A program made the position numbers and the translations under genes. This document shows, piece by piece, positions 16,542 through 25,185 of a stretch of DNA of 41,636 bases; position 1 is the first letter of the stretch, and every line of letters starts with the position of its first letter. Source of the DNA: Caenispirillum bisanense (GTDB taxonomy: Bacteria; Pseudomonadota; Alphaproteobacteria; Rhodospirillales; Rhodospirillaceae); NCBI GenBank assembly GCA_945906455.1, contig CAMDRB010000004.1:1-41636 (forward strand), written 5' to 3'. The notes under the pieces were generated by a model. The model saw only the letters and a list, made by a program, of their open reading frames with translations, did not search any database and was not told where the DNA came from.

Positions 16542-16626
16542 TTTGTCTTTCTAATTTGTCGAAATCTCGTTTTTCGTAACGCGCCGCGCGATCTCGTCGC
16601 GCCGCGCAAAACCCTGGGAGGGGGCC

Positions 16627-17922
16627 ATGGAATCAAGCTCGATCGTTGCCGGTGATCCGGCGAGGGATGCGGTCTACGCAAAGGTCTTGCGCCGCCTGAT
16701 TCCATTCCTGCTGACATGCTACATCATCGCCTACCTCGACCGCATCAACGTCGGCTTCGCGAAGCTCCAGATGCTCGCTGATCTGCAGTTCAGCGAGACG
16801 GTCTACGGCCTTGGCGCCGGAATATTCTTTATCGGTTACGTGGTCTTCGAAATCCCGAGCAATATCGTCCTGATGCGGGTCGGCGCCCGCCTTTGGATCG
16901 GAATCATCATGATCGCCTGGGGCATCATTTCCGCGGCGATGATCTATGTCGCATCGGTGCCGACGTTTTATGTACTTAGATTCCTGCTGGGGGTCGCCGA
17001 AGCCGGTTTTATACCGGCGGTCCTCTACTACCTGACTCTGTGGTTTCCTTCGACGCATCGAGGCAAGGCCTCGGCGATGTTCCTCGCCGGCATCCCCTTG
17101 TCGGGCATCATCGGCGGCCCAGTATCGGGCTGGATTATGAACAGTTTCAACGGTGTCATGGGGATGGCCGGGTGGAAATGGGTATTTTTTCTGGAAGCGA
17201 TGCCGGCCATCGTCCTCGGCGCGATATGTTTCACTTTTCTGGACAATGACGTTGAGTCGGCAAAGTGGCTGAATAGGTCAGAAAAAGACCAGGTCAAAAA
17301 AGACCTGCTCGCGGAGGCGGGCGGGAAGGCGCTGCATTCGGTCCGGGATGGCCTGCTGAATGGGCGGGTGTGGCTGCTGGCCTGCACCTACTTCTTTTTT
17401 ACGATGGGTCTCTACGGTATCAGCTTTTGGCTTCCGAGCATTATCCAGGCGAGCGGCGTGGCCGATCCGCTGGACGTTGGCATGCTTTCAGCCATTCCCT
17501 ATATTGCCGCGCTGATTGCCATGGTCGTAATTGGGCGCAGTTCCGACCGGCGGAAGGAGCGCCGCTGGCACCTGGCGCTTTCGGCGGTCACGGGAGCCGT
17601 CGGCCTACTCCTGAGTGTCATGTTCGCCGACAACGTGGCGATCTCGCTCGCGGCACTGACATTGGCGGCTATGGGCATCATCCCTTGCGTGCCGCAGTTC
17701 CATACCTTGATGCCGTCCATCACCACCGGCGCCGCGGCGGCCATGGGGTTCGCCGTCGCGAACTCGGTGGGCAGCATCGCGGGATTTATCAGCCCCTATC
17801 TCCTGGGGTGGGTCAAGGATACGACCGGCAGCACAAGCGCGGGCGTCATGGTGCTTGCCGCGGCCCTGGTCACCGGGGCGCTGATGGTGTTCGCCAATCC
17901 CGCCAAACTGGTGAACCGGTAG
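16627..17922 (+). CDS. MFS transporter, anion:cation symporter (ACS) family
   Basis: 431 residues with about 12 membrane segments. The N-terminal LDRINVGFAKLQM and FEIPSNIVLMRVGARLWIGIIMIAWG blocks are characteristic of the ACS family (phthalate, 4-hydroxyphenylacetate, tartrate, glucarate permeases), which take up organic anions with protons. It starts 85 bp after hcmA, with GGGAGGGGG before the ATG, on the same strand and probably in the same unit. The natural reading is that it imports the hydroxy acid that the ligase and mutase use; this is inference from position and family. A large imperfect hairpin follows at 17933-17978. Confidence 0.88.
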   Translation: MESSSIVAGDPARDAVYAKVLRRLIPFLLTCYIIAYLDRINVGFAKLQMLADLQFSETVYGLGAGIFFIGYVVFEIPSNIVLMRVGARLWIGIIMIAWGIISAAMIYVASVPTFYVLRFLLGVAEAGFIPAVLYYLTLWFPSTHRGKASAMFLAGIPLSGIIGGPVSGWIMNSFNGVMGMAGWKWVFFLEAMPAIVLGAICFTFLDNDVESAKWLNRSEKDQVKKDLLAEAGGKALHSVRDGLLNGRVWLLACTYFFFTMGLYGISFWLPSIIQASGVADPLDVGMLSAIPYIAALIAMVVIGRSSDRRKERRWHLALSAVTGAVGLLLSVMFADNVAISLAALTLAAMGIIPCVPQFHTLMPSITTGAAAAMGFAVANSVGSIAGFISPYLLGWVKDTTGSTSAGVMVLAAALVTGALMVFANPAKLVNR

Positions 17923-18651
17923 GGATTGGGCCGACGACGAAAGGGCGGGGAAGCTTGAGTTCCCCGTCTTTCGTCGTCACCCCATAGATCGATTGCCGGG
18001 CTTCGAGCAAAATCTGCACCGATAATGTCTTAACTCACTGTAAAACAACAATAAAAATCCATGTCCGGGCGATCAGGCCGCCCAAGAAATCCTGCCGCTG
18101 ACGGCCTGCCGCGCGCTGGCTGAGGGTCTTGGATCTGAAGCGAACTTCTGAGTCGCTGCCTGGCTGGCCGCAGTCCTTGACTAGAAAGATATCGCCCCCG
18201 GGCAATCCCTGATTTTTCGAGAGCCGTGACAATAATGTTGCGAACAAGGGGTCGCCCTGGATTGGGTGCGCCGTTGCGAAGAAGTCACACTGCGTCGCGG
18301 AGTGCTTGCAAGATGCGTTACTGCTCGATTGAGGCGTCCCTCGTAGTGCAGATGTGGTAGAGTGAGATCCGTGAAGATGCGCCTGTATGAACAGTCGGCC
18401 GAAATTGTTGCTTGGACCCAGAGCAATAGTCTCTCAGGCAATGGGGTTTTAAAACACTTGTTAGTTGACGGCTCCATTGGCTCAGTCGTAGCCATGGGCA
18501 AGGTTACAGGCTGCCCAGTGCGACGGGCGGATTCGCGCCTGCTCTCGGAACGGCGCAGCGTCAAGCAAGCCCGGCTCCGGCCCAGTGAAGCAAATGCGCC
18601 CGCGGCGAGCTATGTCGACCGAAAAAGAGCGTTAGCCCCCGGACGTAGCCG
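17923..18651. other. Weakly coding intergenic region
   Basis: This 729-bp gap has lower GC than its flanks, especially 17990-18480. At its left edge is the hairpin 17933-17978. Two open frames exist (18362-18655 plus, 18181-18564 minus, roughly 100-127 codons), but neither has a recognisable domain, a good ribosome-binding site or codon usage like its neighbours, so I do not call genes. A decayed gene, an unannotated RNA or a regulatory leader for malonyl-CoA decarboxylase are all possible. Confidence 0.5.
17933..17978 (+). terminator. Large imperfect hairpin after the MFS gene (possible terminator)
   Basis: Arms 17933-17952 and 17960-17978 pair over about 19 positions with one bulged base, around a 7-nt loop. 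The stem is very stable, but no T run follows (ACCCCATAG), so it is not a classical intrinsic terminator. It could act as an RNA 3'-end stabiliser or a Rho-assisted terminator. It begins 11 bp after the transporter stop. Confidence 0.5.
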
Positions 18652-20043
18652 ATGAACATGAGCCTAGCCCTACCTTCAGGCATCTTAAAAATCTGGGAAC
18701 AGGTCAAGACGGCCCTCGACGTCGTCCGTCCGGCCGAAACCGCCCTCCAAGTCCCGACACGCGAGGAAGACCTGGCCTCCCTTTGCGAGACATTGCTCGC
18801 ACGCAGGGAAGAGAACGCCGGCGTCAAGCTCGTCGCGGAAATCCTCGACAAGTATCAGTCCTTCTCGGAGGAGGGCCGTTGCCGTTTCTTAAACGTGCTG
18901 GCGGATAATTTCGGTCCGGATGTGGCAAGGCTAGGCACCGCGGTTCTGGCCTATCAGGCATCGCCCGATGATCTGGCTTACCGTGAATTGCAGGCGGCGG
19001 TGGAGCCGCGCCGCCAGAGGCTGATCAGGCTGTTGAATTTTGCTCCGCAGGGCACTTTCAAGATCGTCCAAATGCGTGCCGACGCCATCCGGATGAGGAG
19101 CAGGATTCCCAGGTTCGCCCAGCTTGATTCCGACTTCGTTCACATCTTCCGGGCTTGGTTTAACCGGGGATTCTTGGTCCTGAAGCAGGTCGACTGGTCG
19201 TCGCCCGCGCAAGTATTGGCGAAGATCATCCAATACGAAGCCGTCCATGACATTAAAGACTGGAGCGATCTACAAAGCCGGATTGATCCGGACGACAGGC
19301 GCTGCTTTGCTTTCTTCCATCCCCAGATCCCCGACGAACCGCTGATCTTTATCGAAGTCGCGCTGACCCTGGATATTCCGTCGACGATCGAAAGCTTGCT
19401 GACAAATAAGCGCGCGGCCATCCGTGCCAGCGAGGCGCGGACCGCGGTGTTTTATTCGATATCGAATTGCAACATCGGCCTGCGCGGCATTCCGTTCGGC
19501 AATTTTCTCGTGAAGCATGTCGTCGAAGTCTTGCGGCGCGATTTGCCCGCGCTTCAAACGTTTGTCACGCTTTCGCCGCTCCCCGGATTTGCCGCATGGT
19601 TGGCGAAGGAGCGCAAGGGCACGACTGATGCGCTCATCTCAGCCGAAGAGGGCCTGCAGCTCGCTGCCATGGACAACGAGGATTGGCACCGTGATGCTGC
19701 GGCCGTCGAATCCGTTCGCCCCGTACTTCTCGCGGCCGCTGCGCGCTACTTGCTGCGGGCGAAAGATGAATTCGGCTTAACGCCCGATCCCGTTGCGCGC
19801 TTCCACCTTGGAAATGGTGCCCGCCTCAATCGCATCAACATGCTTGGCGATGTTTCGCCGCGTGGAATGAGGCAGGCGCACGGTTTTATGGTGAACTACC
19901 TTTACGACTTGAAAACCATCGAAGCCAATCAAGAGGCGATCGCTGTCAATGGCACCATTGACTCCTCGGCCGCCGTGCGCGACCTGCTTCGTGTCGGCGG
20001 CAAACCGGCGCGGCAAAAACGGGCAACCGCTGCGAGCGCTTGA
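18652..20043 (+). CDS. Malonyl-CoA decarboxylase
   Basis: 463 residues, the usual size of the stand-alone bacterial enzyme related to human MLYCD. It converts malonyl-CoA to acetyl-CoA and CO2. A helical N-terminal domain (to about 190) precedes the catalytic GNAT-like domain: FYSISNCN.GL.GI.FGNFLVK (267-288), FVTLSPLPGF (304-313, Ser308) and RFHLGNGARLNRINMLGD (383-400, His385). The Ser and His align with the catalytic pair reported for the human enzyme. It stands alone: the upstream gap is long, and 168 bp separate it from the next gene. It may drain malonyl-CoA made by side reactions of acyl-CoA carboxylases such as the one at 29867-33503; that link is inference. An ATG at 18658 is an equally good start. 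Confidence 0.93.
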   Translation: MNMSLALPSGILKIWEQVKTALDVVRPAETALQVPTREEDLASLCETLLARREENAGVKLVAEILDKYQSFSEEGRCRFLNVLADNFGPDVARLGTAVLAYQASPDDLAYRELQAAVEPRRQRLIRLLNFAPQGTFKIVQMRADAIRMRSRIPRFAQLDSDFVHIFRAWFNRGFLVLKQVDWSSPAQVLAKIIQYEAVHDIKDWSDLQSRIDPDDRRCFAFFHPQIPDEPLIFIEVALTLDIPSTIESLLTNKRAAIRASEARTAVFYSISNCNIGLRGIPFGNFLVKHVVEVLRRDLPALQTFVTLSPLPGFAAWLAKERKGTTDALISAEEGLQLAAMDNEDWHRDAAAVESVRPVLLAAAARYLLRAKDEFGLTPDPVARFHLGNGARLNRINMLGDVSPRGMRQAHGFMVNYLYDLKTIEANQEAIAVNGTIDSSAAVRDLLRVGGKPARQKRATAASA

Positions 20044-20211
20044 CGTCCCGGCCGTCCCGGGAAGCGCTCCCGCCTGGGCTATTAACCCCTTGAGGTTGTT
20101 GCGTAGAGTCAACCATTCCTGGTGACTTTCACCGGCTTGGTATCCGCCGTACACTATCGTCGCGGTCATGGTCGCCGTCCTGGGCAATTTATCAAACAGT
20201 GGGAGTTCTAA

Positions 20212-21000
20212 ATGAAGGAGATCGTGACGTCCTTTGCCGTTAGCCTTGGGCTCATCGTCGCGCTTTCGGTCGGAGGGGAAGCGCAAGCCCAGAGTGTCAC
20301 CGAGGAGAGTATCGAGAGCCGATTTCAGCTGGACTTTCATGTCCCCGAAGAGGCGCTTAAGAAGTTCCTTCCGGCGGGTTGGGACGTGCAGATGGCGGCA
20401 ACCGGCCCGGCGAAGGACTGCAACTTACGCGTCATTTTCATTGATCGCGTCAACGTCAATGGCCCCGACGGTAAAACACTTGGCACCGGCGCAAGCCAGA
20501 TGGTCTACCTGACTGTGCCGGTTAAGAACTCCGCCTCCGGCAGCACCGTGCAAATGGTCATCGCGGGGCTTACGGGAGATTCAGCCGATGTGCCGGGACC
20601 CTTCGGCGTCTACACGCAAGCCGCCGGGCACCAGATGAAACGATCGACCGTCGCAGGCAAGGGCATCGGCATCATCGAGGAACAAACCTGGGAGTTCACG
20701 GCCGCCGGCGGCGAGCGGATCGAAAGCTTTGTCAAATACGAACGCGTTCCCGCGGCGCGGGCCAGGCGCGAAACCACCTACGTATCGGCCGCCGATCCGA
20801 AAATTACGCAAGTTTCTAAGGTTGACATGGGATTAAACATAGCGCGCAATGCCACGGTGGAAATGCCGGATCGCGTCAAGGAGTTCCGTTACAAGATTGG
20901 CGGCGGACGGCTTGCGCCGCTCTTCGATGGCACCGAGCGCGTCGTCAGCGTCGATATTTTTCCGTGGAACAACCTGACTATCGCGGCGGCACCAAAATAA
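20212..21000 (+). CDS. Secreted protein of unknown function
   Basis: 262 residues with a signal peptide (MKEIVTSFAVSLGLIVALSVGGEAQAQ, likely cleavage near 25-27), hence periplasmic or exported. A ribosome-binding site (GTGGGAG) precedes the ATG. The mature part is mixed beta: FQLDFHVPEEALKKFLPAGWDV, NLRVIFIDRVNV and SASGSTVQMVIAGLTG faintly recall acetoacetate-decarboxylase-like (ADC/DUF2071) folds, where VPEEAL..LLP begins the domain, but I see no catalytic Lys signature and would not assign that activity. It lies 36 bp before the LldD gene on the same strand, so they may be expressed together. No cysteine other than one near residue 69 is apparent. Function unknown. Confidence 0.7.
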   Translation: MKEIVTSFAVSLGLIVALSVGGEAQAQSVTEESIESRFQLDFHVPEEALKKFLPAGWDVQMAATGPAKDCNLRVIFIDRVNVNGPDGKTLGTGASQMVYLTVPVKNSASGSTVQMVIAGLTGDSADVPGPFGVYTQAAGHQMKRSTVAGKGIGIIEEQTWEFTAAGGERIESFVKYERVPAARARRETTYVSAADPKITQVSKVDMGLNIARNATVEMPDRVKEFRYKIGGGRLAPLFDGTERVVSVDIFPWNNLTIAAAPK

Positions 21001-21036
21001 GCGACCGATTGATAACGGCTTACGGAGTGGGGCGAC

Positions 21037-22209
21037 TTGAAAGCGGCTTCGGTACTCGACTATCGCATCCTGGCCAGACGGCGATTGCCTCATTTCCTGT
21101 TCGAATACTTTGACGGCGGTTCCTACGCTCAAGTCACGTTGAAACGCAGCACGGCCGACCTTGAAGCGGTCGCCCTGCGCCAACGCGTGCTGGTCGACAT
21201 CTCCAAGCTCGATCTTTCGACCAGCCTGTTCGGCCAAGCTCTCTCGATGCCGATCTCGCTTGGCCCCATTGGCCTGGCCGGGATTGCTGCGCGGCGCGGC
21301 GAAATTCAGGCGGCCCGTGCCGCCCACGCCGCCGGGCTGAACTTCTGCCTGTCGACGGTCGGCGTATGCGGGCTGCGCGAAGTTGCAACCAGCGTAAAAA
21401 AGCCCATCTGGTTCCAGCTCTATATGATCAAGGACCGCGGCTTCATGCGCAGCCTGCTCGCCGAAGCCAAGGAGCTTGGCGTTTCCGCGCTCTTCTTCAC
21501 GGTTGATATGCCGGTGCCGGGCACGCGCTACCGCGACATTCACTCCGGGCTTGCCGGCGCCCCCGGCTTTTTGGGCGACATGCGGCGAACCTGGCAAGCC
21601 TTGTGCCGGCCGCGCTGGGCCTGGGACGTCGGCATCAATGGCCGCCCGCACAGCCTGGGCAACGTCGCGCGCGTGCTGGGCAGTAACAGCGGCCTTGAGG
21701 ACTTTTTCGCCTGGATGCGCAACAACTTCGACGGCAGCGTGAGCTGGCGCGATCTCGACTTCATTCGCGAAACTTGGAACGGCCCGTTGATCATCAAGGG
21801 CATCCTCGATCCCGAGGACGCCCGTTCCGCGGCCTCCCTCGGGGCCGACGGCATCGTCGTCTCGAACCATGGCGGGCGGCAGCTCGACGGTGTCTCGTCC
21901 ACGGCCCGCGCCCTGCCGGCGATTGCCGACGCTGTCGGCGACAAGCTGACCGTGCTGGCCGACGGCGGCGTGCGTTCGGGATTGGATGTTGTGCGCATGC
22001 TCGCGCTGGGCGCGAAGGGCGTGCTCCTCGGCCGTGCCTGGGCTTTTGCCCTGGCCGCAGGCGGCGAAGCCGGCGTAGCCCATGTGCTCTCGCTCATCCA
22101 GGCGGAAATCAAGGTCGCCATGGCGCTGACCGGCATCACTAATATTCAGGCGATCACCAAGGATATTCTCGACCTATCGCAAGATCGGAAGTATCCGGCG
22201 AATCAGTAG
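21037..22209 (+). CDS. lldD: FMN-dependent alpha-hydroxy-acid dehydrogenase (LldD-like)
   Basis: 390 residues from a TTG start preceded by GGAG (21024-21027). It belongs to the FMN-dependent L-lactate dehydrogenase/glycolate oxidase family: the first helices hold [16 protein letters not shown] contacts occur in [11 protein letters not shown] and [12 protein letters not shown], and the catalytic base is the His in [10 protein letters not shown], followed by [28 protein letters not shown]. It oxidises an L-2-hydroxy acid to a 2-oxo acid and passes electrons to the quinone pool. Lactate is the default substrate, but the family is promiscuous and the local emphasis on hydroxy acids leaves others open. 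Length and ending (DILDL) match LldD. The sulfite dehydrogenase genes start 56 bp downstream. Confidence 0.88.
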   Translation: MKAASVLDYRILARRRLPHFLFEYFDGGSYAQVTLKRSTADLEAVALRQRVLVDISKLDLSTSLFGQALSMPISLGPIGLAGIAARRGEIQAARAAHAAGLNFCLSTVGVCGLREVATSVKKPIWFQLYMIKDRGFMRSLLAEAKELGVSALFFTVDMPVPGTRYRDIHSGLAGAPGFLGDMRRTWQALCRPRWAWDVGINGRPHSLGNVARVLGSNSGLEDFFAWMRNNFDGSVSWRDLDFIRETWNGPLIIKGILDPEDARSAASLGADGIVVSNHGGRQLDGVSSTARALPAIADAVGDKLTVLADGGVRSGLDVVRMLALGAKGVLLGRAWAFALAAGGEAGVAHVLSLIQAEIKVAMALTGITNIQAITKDILDLSQDRKYPANQ

Positions 22210-22264
22210 GCCAGTCGTCGCCGGCGGTGTGCTAGAATTGTACAAGAACGGGAGGGAGGGGTGC

Positions 22265-23569
22265 ATGTCGAATGACCTAAATACAAAGGACCTCGATACC
22301 GAGCAGGTCGCGGGCAACGGTCTTCTCGACCGTCGCCTGTTTCTTCGCCAGGGCGGTGGCCTCATCGGCGCCGTTGGCATGGCCGCGGGTCTCGCGGGCT
22401 ACTCCCGACCGGTCCACGCCGAAACCCTGGTCGTCCCGGATTGGACTAAAACGCCGGGCGCTTGGCTTCAGGGCTACACCCAGCCGTCAAAATTTGAAGG
22501 CAAGGTAGTCCGTGGGCCGCTACCGAACAATCTCTATAACGGCATCGGCCCGGGCAATGCGCGAACCCCGCTGCAGTACCTCGACGGCATGATCACCCCC
22601 AACGGCCTGCATTACGAGCGCAGCCACAACGGCATTCCCGATATAGATCCCGCCGGCCACCAATTGCTGATCCACGGGTTGGTGAAGCGCCCCTTGACGT
22701 TTACCGTCGAGGCGCTGTCGCGCTATCCCATGACCTCGCGGATTTCCTTCGTCGAGTGCGCCGGCAACAGCGGCGGCATGTACGCCGCCACGCCGGCGGA
22801 CGGCACGGCGCAGTCGCTGCACGGTTTGGTATCATGCGCCGAGTGGACCGGCGTTTCGCTCGCCATGCTGCTCGAAGAAGCCGGCGTCGATCCGACGGCC
22901 AAGTGGCTGGTGGCGGAGGGCGCCGATGCCGCCGCCATGAGCCGCTCCGTGCCGATCGGAAAAGCGCTCGACGACGCCATGGTCGCGCTTTATCAAAACG
23001 GTGAGCGCGTCCGGCCCTCGAACGGCTATCCCATGCGCCTCTTGTTGCCCGGCTACCAGGGCAACATGAACGTCAAATGGTTGCGGCGCATCAAATTGCT
23101 GCGTGAGCCGGCCATGACCAAGGACGAGACGTCGAAGTACTCCCTTCTGGTGAAAGACGGCAAAGTCGCACAGTTCAATTTTCCCATGGACGCCAAATCG
23201 GTGATCACCAAGCCCTCTCCAGGCATCAATATGACCGCGCCGGGTCTTTACGAGATTTCGGGCATCGCCTGGTCCGGTCACGGCAAGGTCGCGAAAGTGG
23301 AAGTTACGGCCGACGGCGGCAAAAGCTGGGCGCCGGCCGCGCTTTCTGACCCCGTGCTTTCGAAAGCCATTACGCGCTTCCGGATTCCCTGGCGGTGGAG
23401 CGGCGCGCCGGCCATTCTACAGAGCCGCGCCATCGACGAAACCGGCTATGTCCAGCCGACGCGCGAGGCGCAGATCGCCGCCCGCGGATCGCGCGCCGCC
23501 TATCACTGCAATCTCATCACCAGCTGGGGCGTGGCCGCGAACGGCGAGGTCAAACATGTTTACGCGTAA
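22265..23569 (+). CDS. soxC: SoxC-like molybdopterin sulfite/sulfane dehydrogenase subunit
   Basis: 434 residues from the ATG at 22265, which follows a strong GGGAGGGAGGG. The N-terminus has a Tat signal (RRLFLRQGGGLIGAVGMAAGLAG; RR at 23-24), as expected for a periplasmic molybdoenzyme loaded in the cytoplasm. The oxidoreductase molybdopterin core shows HGLV.RPL.F, VECAGNSGG with Cys165 as the likely Mo ligand, ADGTAQSLHGLVSCAEWTGV, RLLLPGYQGN.NVKWLR and a C-terminal Mo-co dimerisation domain. SoxC with SoxD oxidises protein-bound sulfane sulfur in the Sox cycle; alone they can act as a sulfite dehydrogenase. No soxXYZAB genes are seen here, so it is an orphan pair. The 3' end overlaps soxD by 14 bp. 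Confidence 0.87.
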   Translation: MSNDLNTKDLDTEQVAGNGLLDRRLFLRQGGGLIGAVGMAAGLAGYSRPVHAETLVVPDWTKTPGAWLQGYTQPSKFEGKVVRGPLPNNLYNGIGPGNARTPLQYLDGMITPNGLHYERSHNGIPDIDPAGHQLLIHGLVKRPLTFTVEALSRYPMTSRISFVECAGNSGGMYAATPADGTAQSLHGLVSCAEWTGVSLAMLLEEAGVDPTAKWLVAEGADAAAMSRSVPIGKALDDAMVALYQNGERVRPSNGYPMRLLLPGYQGNMNVKWLRRIKLLREPAMTKDETSKYSLLVKDGKVAQFNFPMDAKSVITKPSPGINMTAPGLYEISGIAWSGHGKVAKVEVTADGGKSWAPAALSDPVLSKAITRFRIPWRWSGAPAILQSRAIDETGYVQPTREAQIAARGSRAAYHCNLITSWGVAANGEVKHVYA

Positions 23570-24095
23570 CATCGCCGCCATCAGCGTCGCGGCGCTCGGG
23601 TTTACGGTCGGCTTGGCCTCGGCCGCCGAAAGCCCTGGGCTTGGCCAGCCGATCACCGAGAAAGAGGCCGCGGCCTGGGACCTCTCGATTGGTCCCGACG
23701 GCGTCGGGCTGCCCGCCGGTCGCGGGACGGTCAAACGCGGTGAAGAGGTCTACCTGGAAAAATGCCAGGGCTGCCACGGCGAAACCGGTGTGGGAACACC
23801 GTCCGACAAATTGGTTGGCGGGCAGGGCACGCTCATGGGCGATCAAGCGCCGGTGAAAACCGTCGGCAGCTTTTGGCCCTACGCCACTACGCTGTTTGAC
23901 TATATCCGACGGGCCATGCCCTTGGCCGAGCCGCAAACCATGTCGGACAGCGATGTCTACGCGGTTTCTGCATATGTGCTAAATCTCAACGGCATTATTG
24001 GCCCCCGGGCGGTTATGGACGCCAAGAGTCTGCCCAAAGTGAAAATGCCCAACCGGGACAATTTTTACATCGTCTATCCAGGGCAGATTAAGTAA
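23556..24095 (+). CDS. soxD: Monohaem c-type cytochrome, SoxD-like electron acceptor
   Basis: 179 residues from ATG 23556, inside the end of soxC, so the two are probably translationally coupled. A signal peptide (to about 23, ASA) targets the periplasm. One haem site is present: CQGCH (Cys70, Cys73, His74), with the sixth ligand probably a Met near AMPLAEPQTMSD. The N-terminal WDLSIGPDGVGLPAGRGTVKRGEEVY block is typical of the SoxD class. SoxD of Paracoccus is a much larger dihaem protein; this is the short one-haem form. It would take electrons from the molybdenum subunit and pass them to a respiratory cytochrome. Confidence 0.85.
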   Translation: MFTRNIAAISVAALGFTVGLASAAESPGLGQPITEKEAAAWDLSIGPDGVGLPAGRGTVKRGEEVYLEKCQGCHGETGVGTPSDKLVGGQGTLMGDQAPVKTVGSFWPYATTLFDYIRRAMPLAEPQTMSDSDVYAVSAYVLNLNGIIGPRAVMDAKSLPKVKMPNRDNFYIVYPGQIK

Positions 24096-24143
24096 TCGAA
24101 GCGAGAGTTAGAGCACGCCTCGGAATAATGTCAGTATCGGCCG

Positions 24144-25139
24144 ATGCCGATATTTTCCATTCTCGATCTCGCGCACATCATCCAGGGCGCCACCCCCGCG
24201 GACGCGCTGCGCAATTCGCTCGATTTGGCGCGGCACGCCGAGCGCTGGGGCTACCGCCGGTACTGGCTGGCCGAGCATCACAACATGACCGGGATTGCCA
24301 GCGCTGCGACGGCGGTGGTGATCGGCCACGTGGCGGCGGGCACGAAAACCATCCGCGTCGGCGCTGGCGGTATCATGCTGCCCAATCACTCGCCTATGGT
24401 CATCGCCGAACAGTTCGGGACCCTTGAGGCCCTTTTTCCGGGCCGAATCGATTTGGGCCTGGGGCGCGCGCCCGGCACCGATCAGCGGACCCTCAGGGCC
24501 TTGCGCCGGGATCCAGCCGGCGCCGACAGCTTTCCGCAGGATGTGGTCGACCTCAAGGCCCTGCTCGGGCCGGTCCAGCCCGGCCAGACCGTTCAGGCCG
24601 TGCCGGGGGCGGGAACCAATGTGCCCATTTGGATTTTGGGCTCAAGCACGTTCGGGGCGCAACTCGCGGCCATGTTGGGCCTGCCCTATGCCTTCGCCTC
24701 GCATTTTGCGCCAGATTCGCTGCTGACGGCGCTCAAAGTCTATCGCGGCGCCTTCAAGCCATCGGAAAGTCTGGACCAGCCCTATGCCATGGTCGGCGTG
24801 AATGCCGTCGTCGCCGAGACCGATGCCGAAGCGCGGCGGCTGTTCACGTCGGCGCAACAGAGCTTTGCCAGCCTGGTTCGCGGCACCCGTGGCCAGCTTC
24901 CGCCGCCGATCGACGATATCGAGGCCTTCTGGTCGCTTGCCGAAAAGGCCCAGGCCTCAGGGATGTTATCTTACGCCGCCGTCGGCACGCCCGAGACCGT
25001 CCGCCGCCAACTCGCGTTGATACTTGATCAAACCGCCGCCGACGAGTTGATGGTCGTATCCGCGATTTACGACCACGCTGCGCGCTTGCGTTCTTACGAG
25101 CTTCTCGCCGACGTGCGCGGAGCGCTGGGTACCAGGTGA
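24144..25139 (+). CDS. LLM-class flavin-dependent oxidoreductase (MsnO8-type)
   Basis: 331 residues, luciferase-like TIM barrel of the single-component group annotated as MsnO8 family. Motifs seen: [19 protein letters not shown] (35-53), [41 protein letters not shown] (about 73-113) and WILGSS...[15 protein letters not shown]. It has no signal peptide. It probably uses FMN with NAD(P)H in an uncharacterised oxidation. It starts 48 bp after soxD; sulfur-related roles are conceivable, since some LLM enzymes desulfonate, but nothing in the sequence shows this. A four-base gap of G residues separates it from the exporter downstream. This group is widespread and seldom studied. Confidence 0.88.
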   Translation: MPIFSILDLAHIIQGATPADALRNSLDLARHAERWGYRRYWLAEHHNMTGIASAATAVVIGHVAAGTKTIRVGAGGIMLPNHSPMVIAEQFGTLEALFPGRIDLGLGRAPGTDQRTLRALRRDPAGADSFPQDVVDLKALLGPVQPGQTVQAVPGAGTNVPIWILGSSTFGAQLAAMLGLPYAFASHFAPDSLLTALKVYRGAFKPSESLDQPYAMVGVNAVVAETDAEARRLFTSAQQSFASLVRGTRGQLPPPIDDIEAFWSLAEKAQASGMLSYAAVGTPETVRRQLALILDQTAADELMVVSAIYDHAARLRSYELLADVRGALGTR

Positions 25140-25185
25140 CGGGGGGCATCAAGAACCTGACCGACGCCGGCTTCATGAGGGCTTC

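Noticed and set aside
16541-16626. GC-rich direct repeat and hairpin between hcmA and the MFS gene
   Set aside because: Only a 6-bp stem without T run; no evidence for a terminator, so the transporter is left in the same unit.
18181-18564. 127-codon minus-strand open frame in the 17.9-18.6 kb gap
   Set aside because: Cys- and Arg-rich, no recognisable domain, no ribosome-binding site; it overlaps an equally poor plus-strand frame.
18362-18655. 97-codon plus-strand open frame before malonyl-CoA decarboxylase
   Set aside because: No motif, odd composition, and it runs into the next gene's start; not supported as a gene.
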